Positions 1 to 5,621 of a DNA stretch of 5,836 bases are shown one piece after another. The translations under genes and the position numbers were made by a program. The stretch's first letter is position 1; the number at the start of each line of letters is the position of its first letter. The stretch covers positions 1-5,836 of the forward strand of contig JAKBQO010000097.1 in the NCBI GenBank assembly GCA_021835185.1, in the 5' to 3' direction. Source of the DNA: Thermoplasmata archaeon (GTDB lineage: Archaea; Thermoplasmatota; Thermoplasmata; Thermoplasmatales; Thermoplasmataceae). Under the pieces are notes generated by a model. It saw nothing but the letters and a program-made list of their open reading frames with translations, had not been told where the DNA came from and searched no databases.

Positions 1-147
1 AAGCATCTAAGCTTGAAGTCGCCCCTGAAAATAGACATTGTTTGAGACCACTCTTAAAAGAAGAGGTTGATAGAGTCGGGATATAAGTATCAAGCTTTTG
101 CGAGGTATTAAGTCCACGACTACTAACTGGTCGAAAATCTACAATCT
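1..147 (+). rRNA. 23S ribosomal RNA, 3' end (5' part outside window)
   Basis: The first bases, AAGCATCTAAGC, match a conserved segment near the 3' end of large-subunit rRNA. They are followed in the right order by the conserved GACCACTC, AGAGGTTGATAGAGTCGGG and CGACTACTAACTGG blocks, which are archaeal in type (compare GTTGATAGGCCGGG and GGTACTAATGAACC in E. coli). This is therefore the last roughly 150 bases of a 23S gene that begins outside the window. The exact 3' terminus is not visible. It is placed about 20 bases after TACTAAC by analogy with E. coli, and could be off by around ten bases. No 5S rRNA or tRNA follows before the next, convergent gene. That fits the unlinked rRNA genes known in Thermoplasmatales. 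Confidence 0.93.
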
Positions 148-181
148 ATAAATCAATTATCCGGTATTGCCATTTCATTGG

Positions 182-252
182 TATTATTTTTATTCTTTAT
201 TTAATGTTTTTTTGACTGTACATTTTCATATTTAATTATAATTCGTTTTTTT
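182..252 (+). terminator. T-rich transcription terminator region of the 23S gene
   Basis: A strongly T-rich stretch begins about 35 bases after the rRNA and includes two runs of seven T (207-213 and 246-252). Archaeal RNA polymerase terminates at oligo-T tracts without needing a hairpin, so this is the likely end of the rRNA transcript. The spacer from 148 to 337 contains no credible gene. It also holds a short direct repeat, GGTATT at 163-168 and 180-185, with no obvious meaning. Confidence 0.55.
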
Positions 253-299
253 CAGAACTTTAAAATTCCGTCTTTTAATAGCGGTAAATGTTTTAAGTG

Positions 300-337
300 A
301 ATAAACAACAATTTGAGAATAATAATTAAATCAAAAA
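300..337 (-). terminator. Possible T-rich terminator downstream of mrp
   Basis: Read on the minus strand, the bases after the mrp stop codon are T-rich (a T5 run at 333-337, then mixed A/T), with no stable hairpin. This would suit an archaeal oligo-T terminator for the minus-strand transcript, which converges on the 23S gene. The run is short, so the call is weak. Confidence 0.3.
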
Positions 338-1168
338 TTATTTTTTAAGATTCTTTATCAGATTATCTGCTACACTATCAAAAAACTTCTTTATGTAATC
401 ATTGTTAGCCACTGCGGGAATTCCAGAATCTGAATCTTGAACTATTTCGGGCATTATTGGTATATTTCCGAGATAAGGTATGTTATAATCCTTTGCAATC
501 TGTTCAGTTCCACCCTTCTTGAATATATCCGTTTCCTGGCCGCAATGTGGGCACACAAAACCACTCATATTTTCAATTATTCCAAGGACAGGCATGTTGA
601 CTTTTTTTGCGAAATTTATTGCCTTTTTCGCATCAAGCAAAGCTACCTCCTGTGGCGTTATTACAATAACTATCCCATCTGCATCCGGTATAAGTTGGCA
701 GATACTTAACGGTTCATCTCCGGTTCCTGGAGGGAGATCGATGACCAAAAGATCCTTATTTTCCCATGATGTATCCTCAAGAAATTGCTGTACTGCCTTA
801 TGCCTTATGGCCCCCCTCCATACTACTGGAGTATCATGTGTGGGCAATGCCATTTCCATTGAGATTACATCCACATTATACTTTGTTTTTGCAGGTTCTA
901 TTTTGCCTTCCTCATTTCCAAAGGCTTTTTCCTCTTCTATCCCCAGCATTTTTGGGTCATCCGGGCCATTTATGTCGGCATCCAGTAAGCCTACCTTAAA
1001 ATTTTTCTGTGCAAGGGTAACTGCTAGATTTGTTGCGATTGTTGATTTTCCCACCCCACCTTTTCCGCTCATAACCATTATAGTGTGTTTTACATTATAT
1101 TTAATTGATTTTCCTGGCGTAAGTGAAGGTCTTGGTGGTGGCTCATTAATTTTTATTGTTCCAGCCAT
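338..1168 (-). CDS. mrp: Mrp/NBP35-family ATP-binding iron-sulfur cluster carrier protein
   Basis: This 276-residue cytosolic P-loop ATPase belongs to the Mrp/NBP35 (ApbC) family, which binds an Fe-S cluster between two subunits and passes it to apoproteins. Visible motifs are the deviant Walker A KGGVGKS (residues 36-42), the DADINGPD switch (63-70), the family segment VVWRGAIRHKAVQQFLED (115-132), the Walker B region VIDLPPGTGD (142-151), and the CPHC pair (206-209) that supplies the cluster cysteines. The N-terminal MIP18/DUF59 domain found in many bacterial homologues is absent; only about 30 residues precede the P-loop domain, as is common in archaea. The ATG at 1168 has no good Shine-Dalgarno sequence but lies about 20 bases from a TATA-like box, so a leaderless transcript is likely. 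It lies 48 bases downstream of the kinase gene on the same strand and may also be reached by readthrough. The in vivo client proteins cannot be told from the sequence. Confidence 0.93.
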   Translation of the reverse strand: MAGTIKINEPPPRPSLTPGKSIKYNVKHTIMVMSGKGGVGKSTIATNLAVTLAQKNFKVGLLDADINGPDDPKMLGIEEEKAFGNEEGKIEPAKTKYNVDVISMEMALPTHDTPVVWRGAIRHKAVQQFLEDTSWENKDLLVIDLPPGTGDEPLSICQLIPDADGIVIVITPQEVALLDAKKAINFAKKVNMPVLGIIENMSGFVCPHCGQETDIFKKGGTEQIAKDYNIPYLGNIPIMPEIVQDSDSGIPAVANNDYIKKFFDSVADNLIKNLKK

Positions 1169-1187
1169 GTCCTTATATTTTATATTA

Positions 1188-1196
1188 ATATATAAT
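1188..1196 (-). promoter_or_regulatory. TATA-box candidate for mrp
   Basis: The minus strand reads ATTATATAT about 20-28 bases before the mrp ATG, the distance expected for a leaderless archaeal transcript. The surrounding spacer is so A/T-rich that the exact box is uncertain. Confidence 0.4.
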
Positions 1197-1216
1197 GTTA
1201 CCCGCTTTTTATTCGA

Positions 1217-2110
1217 TCATTCCTCCATTATAGAGATAATCTGGTTTCTGTATGGAAAAGATGGAAAGGCGCCATATCCTGTGGTGGACAGTGCACCTGC
1301 TATGTTGGCAAATTCCATGCTTTTGTCTATACTTTCAGTTCTGAGAAATTCAGACGCGAATGCTCCGTTAAAACAGTCACCAGCCCCGGTAGTGTCTACT
1401 GTTCCAACTTTATACGGCTTGAAATACTTTATATTACCTTCATAATTTATAAGGGAACCATTATCCCCCAGTTTTATGATTACATTGCTTTTATATTTCT
1501 CTAATATTATACGGGATGCCTTTTTAGCATCTTCCACATTTTTTATATTGCATCCAGCAAGAAGCTGTGCCTCGTTTTCATTTGGCGTTAAAATATCCGT
1601 ATTCTCCAGTATATAACGGTCTTCATTGAATGGGCTTGGGTCTGTAATTATCATATTCCCATTTCCGGCAATATTACTTATGAAATCACGTATAGTTTTC
1701 AGCGGTATCTCCTGCTGAAACATCACAATGGAATTTTTTATATTAATGTCATGAAAATCATCATAGGCCATGCTCCCATTTGACCCGGGATATACAGTGA
1801 TCATATTTTTTCCAGATGATTCAACATTAATCATTGCAATCCCTGTTTTATCTCCGTATGTTAAGGATAGATCTATATTCTCTTTTTTCAAATAGGTTGT
1901 TATCATCTCAGCAAAATAATCATTTCCAAGTTTTCCTATGAGCTGTGGTCGCACTCCGGTACGTGCAACAGCCACTGCCTGATTTGCCCCTTTCCCTCCG
2001 GGGTACATGTAATATTTATCGGCCTTTATAGTTTCACCGGTTACTGGTAATCTGGCTGAGGACAGAATAATATCCATATTTATGCTGCCGATGACTTTTA
2101 TATGTTTCAT
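1217..2110 (-). CDS. rbsK: Ribokinase-like PfkB-family sugar kinase
   Basis: The 297-residue product has a full set of ribokinase/PfkB motifs: GSINMD (residues 8-13) at the start of the first strand, the sugar-binding GGKGANQAVAVAR (38-50, PfkB signature 1), YPGSNG (107-112), LTPNENEAQLL (174-184), KLGDNGS (213-219), and the C-terminal signature DTTGAGDCFNGAFA (239-252) with the anion hole GAG and catalytic base Asp245. The ending GYGAFPSFP is also ribokinase-like. The length is normal for the family (about 300). The expected reaction is ATP-dependent phosphorylation of ribose to ribose 5-phosphate in the cytosol. Archaeal PfkB members can instead use nucleosides, deoxyribose or other sugars, so the family call is firm and the substrate less so. 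No transporter or other sugar gene is adjacent on this strand. It is transcribed divergently from the HIT-gfcR-lysS operon and runs toward mrp with no T-rich terminator between them. Confidence 0.82.
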   Translation of the reverse strand: MKHIKVIGSINMDIILSSARLPVTGETIKADKYYMYPGGKGANQAVAVARTGVRPQLIGKLGNDYFAEMITTYLKKENIDLSLTYGDKTGIAMINVESSGKNMITVYPGSNGSMAYDDFHDINIKNSIVMFQQEIPLKTIRDFISNIAGNGNMIITDPSPFNEDRYILENTDILTPNENEAQLLAGCNIKNVEDAKKASRIILEKYKSNVIIKLGDNGSLINYEGNIKYFKPYKVGTVDTTGAGDCFNGAFASEFLRTESIDKSMEFANIAGALSTTGYGAFPSFPYRNQIISIMEE

Positions 2111-2115
2111 TCAGG

Positions 2116-2131
2116 ATTATATTAGTATAAT
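2116..2131. promoter_or_regulatory. Imperfect palindrome in the ribokinase leader (operator candidate)
   Basis: ATTATATTAGTATAAT is a 16-base palindrome with one mismatched pair (14 of 16 positions symmetric). It sits between the TATA box and start codon of the kinase gene, where a bound dimer would block initiation. The high A+T content makes chance occurrence quite possible. Confidence 0.25.
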
Positions 2132-2137
2132 TTAAAT
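2128..2137 (-). promoter_or_regulatory. TATA box for the ribokinase gene
   Basis: On the minus strand the sequence ATTTAAATTA lies about 18-27 bases before the ATG at 2110. Its sequence and spacing fit an archaeal TATA box with transcription starting at or next to the start codon. No Shine-Dalgarno sequence precedes the ATG. Confidence 0.55.
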
Positions 2138-2170
2138 ATTTACTGAATCATGGACTAGCAAACGAAAATA

Positions 2171-2179
2171 TTTTTTATA
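2171..2179 (+). promoter_or_regulatory. TATA box of the HIT-gfcR-lysS operon
   Basis: TTTTTTATA lies 21-29 bases before the ATG at 2200 and is preceded by the purine-rich CGAAAAT, a plausible BRE. No Shine-Dalgarno sequence lies before that ATG, so a leaderless operon transcript is expected. Confidence 0.6.
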
Positions 2180-2193
2180 CTGTATACAATATA
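2176..2193. promoter_or_regulatory. 18-base near-perfect palindrome overlapping the operon promoter (operator candidate)
   Basis: TATACTGTATACAATATA is symmetric at 16 of 18 positions, with a perfect TGTATACA core at 2181-2188. It overlaps the downstream edge of the TATA box and reaches almost to the expected start site, a standard position for an archaeal repressor. The HTH protein encoded second in this operon is an obvious candidate binder, but that is inference. Confidence 0.35.
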
Positions 2194-2199
2194 CTTTAA

Positions 2200-2625
2200 A
2201 TGTACGATGAAACATGTGTTTTCTGCAGGGAAATAGCAAATAAGGGAAATGCGGCATTTGTCTACGGAAATTCAAACATACTCGCATTTATGGATAATGC
2301 ACCCATAGAAGAAGGCCATGTTCTTGTAATACCCAGAAACCATTATGAAAATATATATGATGTTGATAAGGATATATACCTTGAACTCCAGCTGGCAGTA
2401 AAACGTATAGCAATAGCCATAAGGGAAACGCTGAAAACAGATGGGCTCAATATAGGCCAGAACAATGGCAGGGTTGCAAATCAGATGGTAATGCATTATC
2501 ATGTACATATAATACCCAGGTATTACAGGAAAAAGATAAACTGGGAAAGGGAAACTGCCCGTATTGATGACCTTGAAATCATTGCGGCCAGGATTAGGGC
2601 AGGCATTAAAGAGGTAGAATTATGA
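2200..2625 (+). CDS. HIT-family (Hint-like) nucleotide hydrolase/transferase
   Basis: The 141-residue protein carries the histidine triad HYHVHIIPR (residues 99-107), with His99, His101 and His103. By homology to Hint, His101 is the nucleophile that forms an AMP intermediate. Cys6 and Cys9 (CVFC), His48 (RNHYENI) and His99 match the zinc site seen in many prokaryotic HIT proteins. Other family hallmarks are the segment [20 protein letters not shown] (29-48) and [16 protein letters not shown] (84-99). Such enzymes hydrolyse AMP-lysine, aminoacyl-adenylates or other nucleoside phosphoramidates, or dinucleotides; the substrate cannot be fixed here. It is the first gene of a three-gene operon that ends with lysyl-tRNA synthetase. 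The start at 2200 is set by the TATA spacing and the Cys-rich N-terminus directly after it. The stop overlaps the next start as ATGA. Confidence 0.93.
   Translation: MYDETCVFCREIANKGNAAFVYGNSNILAFMDNAPIEEGHVLVIPRNHYENIYDVDKDIYLELQLAVKRIAIAIRETLKTDGLNIGQNNGRVANQMVMHYHVHIIPRYYRKKINWERETARIDDLEIIAARIRAGIKEVEL
2611..2615 (+). promoter_or_regulatory. Shine-Dalgarno sequence for the GfcR-like gene
   Basis: GAGGT lies six bases before the ATG at 2622, inside the end of the HIT gene. It supports translation of the second cistron from the polycistronic mRNA and fixes this start. The leaderless first gene lacks such a site. Confidence 0.6.
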
Positions 2626-3203
2626 AAAGTCTTGAGGAATTATATAATAGAGCATTGGAATTGAAGAATAAGGGCATGTCCGATAAGGAAATATCAACAG
2701 AGCTGCATCTTTCTGTAAATACTATAACATGGCTTCTGAGCAAGGATCTTAGGGGAAATCGGATTTCAGATACAAAGATCGGGTGGCGCAGCATAGGAGT
2801 ATATGGAAACAGAATAGAGAAAATAGCCGAGATAATGGGAGATATAATAATGGAAGATGTATCCATGGATAATGTAACATCCATAATGGGAATAACCATA
2901 AACGGAATACCCTACGCAACGATGCTATCAGATCTACTGGAGAGAGAATTAATCGTATACAGGCCACACCCATCCAGGAAAGAAGGTATGTTCAGCAGCA
3001 ACTTTGCCGGTGTAAAGGGTAAAAAAGTTGTCATAATAGATGATGTTATCAGTACTGGAGAAACAATGAAACGGACAATAGACGATGTACGGAGCCAGGG
3101 AGGAGAAGTGATACTATGCGTTGTTCTTGTTTCCAAAATAAGTTCAGATGAGATAAATAATGTTCCGGTCAGGTCACTTATCCGTGCTACTATGGTGGGA
3201 TAG
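2622..3203 (+). CDS. gfcR: PyrE-like HTH-phosphoribosyltransferase transcriptional regulator (GfcR type)
   Basis: The 193-residue protein joins two parts. Residues 1-45 form a helix-turn-helix ([20 protein letters not shown], about 15-34, is the core). Residues from about 55 on form a type I phosphoribosyltransferase fold resembling orotate phosphoribosyltransferase, with the PRPP-binding motif [14 protein letters not shown] (136-149) including Asp140-Asp141 and the TGET loop. This architecture defines the archaeal GfcR/PyrE-like group. The Haloferax volcanii member activates sugar-catabolism genes, so a cytosolic DNA-binding regulator that senses a PRPP-like or sugar-phosphate ligand is likely. 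A genuine OPRTase role is less likely given the HTH. The gene overlaps the HIT gene by four bases and ends two bases before lysS, so the three are surely co-transcribed. It may regulate its own operon or the facing ribokinase gene through the palindromes at 2116-2131 and 2176-2193; this is inference. Confidence 0.87.
   Translation: MKSLEELYNRALELKNKGMSDKEISTELHLSVNTITWLLSKDLRGNRISDTKIGWRSIGVYGNRIEKIAEIMGDIIMEDVSMDNVTSIMGITINGIPYATMLSDLLERELIVYRPHPSRKEGMFSSNFAGVKGKKVVIIDDVISTGETMKRTIDDVRSQGGEVILCVVLVSKISSDEINNVPVRSLIRATMVG
3194..3198 (+). promoter_or_regulatory. Shine-Dalgarno sequence for lysS
   Basis: GGTGG lies seven bases before the ATG at 3206 and overlaps the last codons of the upstream gene. 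It supports this start, only two bases after the preceding TAG stop. Confidence 0.55.
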
Positions 3204-3205
3204 AT

Positions 3206-4729
3206 ATGTACTGGGCAGATGCCTTGGTTGAAAATCTGAAGGGAAAACAGCTTATCTCCACAGGAATATCACCATCTGGCCCGATTCACGTGGGCAATAT
3301 GAGAGAAATACTCACTGGTGATATAATTTATAAAGCATCACTTGACAGAAAGTTGGAATCAAGATTCGTATACCTTTGCGATGATCTTGACCCCTTAAGA
3401 AAGGTCTATCCTTTTCTAGACAACAGCTATTCCCAGTATGTAGGCATGCCACTCAGCTATATACCTGCTCCTGAAGGAAATGGGAAATATTCAGATTATT
3501 TCCTGAAACCTTTTCTTGAAACCCTTAAAAAAATAAATGTCAATGTGGAAGTTATAAGCACAACAGAATTATACAGGGATGGAAAGCTGGCAGAAGCAAT
3601 TAACATAGCCATGGACAACAGAGAAGAAATCGCAAAAATAATGCACGAGGTTGCCGGATCAGATCTTGGTCAGGATTGGTACCCCTATGAGCCAAGATGT
3701 TCAAAATGCGGCAAAATAAACTCATCGACTGTAACCAGATATGAGAACCCATATGCATATTATAAATGCAGTGCATGTGGCAACGAGGACAAAGCAGACA
3801 TAAGGAAGGACGACGGTAAAATGCCATGGCGTGTTGAATGGCCCGCAAAATGGTTTGCACTTGGCGTTACCGTAGAACCATTCGGAAAAGACCATGCTGC
3901 CGCCGGAGGATCATACGATACTGGTAAGGAAATTGCTGATAAAGTATTCAAGATTACTCCTCCAGTACCATTGATGTATGAGAGAATACTATTGAAAGGC
4001 GTGGGTGTTATGCATTCTTCAACAGGTGTTGCAATAACAGCATCTGAGGTAACAACATTTGCGCCTCCGGAAATATTGAGATTCCTTATAGCCAAAAATG
4101 ACCCCGGCAGGCATATAGACTTTGATCCAGGCATGGGGCTATTGAACCTCATAGATGACTATGAAAAAATGGAACGCGCATATTTCGGCATTGATGAATC
4201 AAACAATGAAAACTTCAAACGCATCTATGAAATGTCACGAATAAAGGTACTGGATGCTCCAGAAAAAATAAATTTCAGGCATATAGTAACACTGGTGCAG
4301 ATATATGGAAATGGTAAAAGCCTGCTTCCGGCCCTTAAAAGAAGCGGATACGAAAAAGATGAAATAGATGACTACCTTAAAAACGAGATTGTTATAGCAA
4401 AATACTGGCTGTCCAAATACGCTCCAGACAATATTAAATTTACACTCACGGATAAGCAATTCCTGCTTACGGATGATCAAAAGGCCATACTTGAGGAATT
4501 CCTCGATAAAATTGACGGTGTCGAGTGGACTTCAGATGGAATACACTCAACAATTTACAGTATAATAGGCGAGCGCAATCTTACTCCGAAGGATGTATTT
4601 ACATTGTTTTACACGGTTTTCATTGATAAGGAGCGTGGACCCCGCCTTGGATACTTTTTGTCCAGTATGGACAGAAACTATGTGGTAAACAGGATAAAAA
4701 ACCTTATCCAGCCGGCCACTCCCGCATAA
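3206..4729 (+). CDS. lysS: Lysyl-tRNA synthetase, class I
   Basis: The 507-residue cytosolic enzyme attaches lysine to tRNA-Lys using ATP. It is the class I form typical of archaea, unrelated to the class II LysRS of most bacteria. The HIGH motif appears as PIHVGN (residues 26-31) in the Rossmann fold. A zinc-binding insert has CSKC (165-168) and CSAC (188-191). The family block GKMPWRVEWPAKWFALGV (204-221) and EPFGKDHAAAGGSYDTG (224-240) is intact, as is PPEILRFLIAKNDPGRHIDF (287-306). The C-terminal part from about 330 is the helical anticodon-binding region. The length is normal for the family (about 500-530). One oddity is the KMSKS loop, which reads VMHSSTG (268-274), with neither lysine of the consensus present. 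Lys264 lies just upstream. The reading frame is otherwise clean, so the enzyme is probably active. It is the last gene of the operon; no strong T tract follows it on the + strand. Confidence 0.96.
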   Translation: MYWADALVENLKGKQLISTGISPSGPIHVGNMREILTGDIIYKASLDRKLESRFVYLCDDLDPLRKVYPFLDNSYSQYVGMPLSYIPAPEGNGKYSDYFLKPFLETLKKINVNVEVISTTELYRDGKLAEAINIAMDNREEIAKIMHEVAGSDLGQDWYPYEPRCSKCGKINSSTVTRYENPYAYYKCSACGNEDKADIRKDDGKMPWRVEWPAKWFALGVTVEPFGKDHAAAGGSYDTGKEIADKVFKITPPVPLMYERILLKGVGVMHSSTGVAITASEVTTFAPPEILRFLIAKNDPGRHIDFDPGMGLLNLIDDYEKMERAYFGIDESNNENFKRIYEMSRIKVLDAPEKINFRHIVTLVQIYGNGKSLLPALKRSGYEKDEIDDYLKNEIVIAKYWLSKYAPDNIKFTLTDKQFLLTDDQKAILEEFLDKIDGVEWTSDGIHSTIYSIIGERNLTPKDVFTLFYTVFIDKERGPRLGYFLSSMDRNYVVNRIKNLIQPATPA

Positions 4730-4780
4730 AGCGATATTCCAGGCATCCAAAATAATTTTGTATTTGCGCATCAATTTCTT

Positions 4781-4797
4781 AAAATTAATAAAAAAAT
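4781..4797 (-). terminator. T-rich terminator for the minus-strand accessory transcript
   Basis: On the minus strand a T7 run (4790-4796) followed by more T/A lies about 25 bases after the stop of the small membrane protein gene. It is a good archaeal oligo-T terminator candidate. The rest of the 4730-4819 spacer shows no gene, and only short T stretches (for example TTTTG near 4756-4760) could end the convergent lysS transcript. Confidence 0.4.
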
Positions 4798-4819
4798 CTC
4801 CAACTTTCAATGATATGAA

Positions 4820-5149
4820 TCAATTGAATATTCTGTATAAATAAAATAAGAGTAATATAACAAATGTTGTACATAAAAAAGATAAGACAATATATTTTTT
4901 AGAGATAAATTTTATGTCTGTTATATTGTTGTTTTTTATTTCCTTACTGATACCAATATAACTCAATATTCCAAGCAATAATGACCCAATGCTCATTAAT
5001 AACAGTAGATAATGTATTACACCTTTAGAAATGAAAAATAGGATTACCAAATACGAAATAATCAAAGGATATATTATATAAAGCATCTTTAATTTTAGTT
5101 TTAATTTTCTGTATACATTTTTATTTATAATTACCACCCTCCGAAACAT
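4820..5149 (-). CDS. Small three-helix membrane protein, unknown function
   Basis: I do not recognise this 109-residue protein. It has a basic N-terminus (Lys/Arg-rich to about residue 21) and then three hydrophobic stretches that look like membrane helices, at about 23-40, 46-67 and 86-106. They are separated by a short loop and by a polar loop (68-85, Lys/Asn-rich). No catalytic motif is visible. The start is uncertain: the ATG at 5149 lies inside the 3' end of the broken upstream gene and has no Shine-Dalgarno sequence, while Met22 at 5086 would still keep all three helices. The 19-base overlap with the upstream reading frame, on the same strand, suggests one transcript. Given the hydrophobic, two-cysteine product reconstructed upstream, an immunity or export role is possible but is only inference. 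The A+T content is clearly higher than in the housekeeping genes to the left. Confidence 0.6.
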   Translation of the reverse strand: MFRRVVIINKNVYRKLKLKLKMLYIIYPLIISYLVILFFISKGVIHYLLLLMSIGSLLLGILSYIGISKEIKNNNITDIKFISKKYIVLSFLCTTFVILLLFYLYRIFN

Positions 5150-5621
5150 GAGTGCAAAGCGGATATTTCAGCTACACCTCCTAAAAAGTCCATGGTTATC
5201 ATATATCCAAGATAAAGTGATAAACTTCCACTTTCAGGTGCAAAAAATATTGCTGCACCCCACGTAACAAAGAAGCTATTGCCGAAACAGCACACCACCA
5301 ATTTGCATCTATTATAATTCCATTGCTTTCACCTATGCTAATATCCTTAATTCCATTATTCGTTGATTTCAACATACTGTTCATTGCCGATGCAATATAC
5401 GAATATTCTATGCCAAACTTATCCACTGTCTTATTACTGGAATACATATAGTTAAATGATATTAATTTTATACTATTTATTAATTTTTCCATTATATTGC
5501 TGTATGTACCCTTATTATCCAGTGTAAATTCATTCCCCAGTAATATTTTAGATGAATTTACAGGAACCGGTTCTCCCTAATATTGTAATTTATTATACCC
5601 ATACATATTGATTATGATCAT
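5131..5621 (-). pseudogene. Broken gene for a small protein with hydrophobic two-Cys C-terminus (frameshift plus in-frame TAG)
   Basis: No family recognised. An intact frame starts at ATG 5492 and runs 97 codons to 5199, but its last 22 codons look like noise. Restoring one base in the TTT at 5269-5271 moves reading into another frame, which stays open to TAA at 5131. That frame gives a coherent hydrophobic C-terminus with segments VTWGAAIFFAPESGS, LYLGYMITMDFLGGVAEI and HSCFGGW. Upstream of ATG 5492 the frame stays open to 5576 (GEPVPVNSSKILLGNEF...) and is then cut by TAG at 5577-5579. In the same frame, 14 codons further up, lies ATG 5619-5621, at leaderless distance from a TATA box. The rebuilt protein after the TAG has 148 residues: a polar N-terminal part and a C-terminal 55-60 residues with WWC and HSC cysteines. 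No signal peptide is visible. Decay is the simplest reading; a sequencing error at the homopolymer would explain only the frameshift. Confidence 0.55.

Noticed and set aside
519..1445. Long 308-codon open frame on the + strand
   Set aside because: It lies antisense to mrp and the end of the ribokinase gene, both of which have complete family motifs. Its own translation shows no recognisable domain.
3760..4152. 130-codon minus-strand frame inside lysS
   Set aside because: It is antisense to conserved LysRS blocks and has no start signals or domain of its own.
4547..4810. 87-codon minus-strand frame overlapping the lysS 3' end
   Set aside because: Most of it is antisense to the LysRS C-terminus. 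Only the first codons lie in the spacer, which is better explained by a T-rich terminator.
5137..5142. GGAGGG on the minus strand as a Shine-Dalgarno site for the small membrane protein
   Set aside because: It lies after the ATG at 5149. The first ATG downstream of it is in another frame and stops after five codons, so it does not set a usable start.
5263..5275. Programmed ribosomal frameshift in the broken gene
   Set aside because: No classical slippery heptamer or downstream structure is evident, and the in-frame TAG upstream favours mutation.
5577..5579. TAG read as pyrrolysine
   Set aside because: Pyrrolysine occurs in some Thermoplasmata relatives (Methanomassiliicoccales), but no pyl gene is in view and gfcR here ends in TAG. 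The same gene also carries a frameshift, so decay is simpler.
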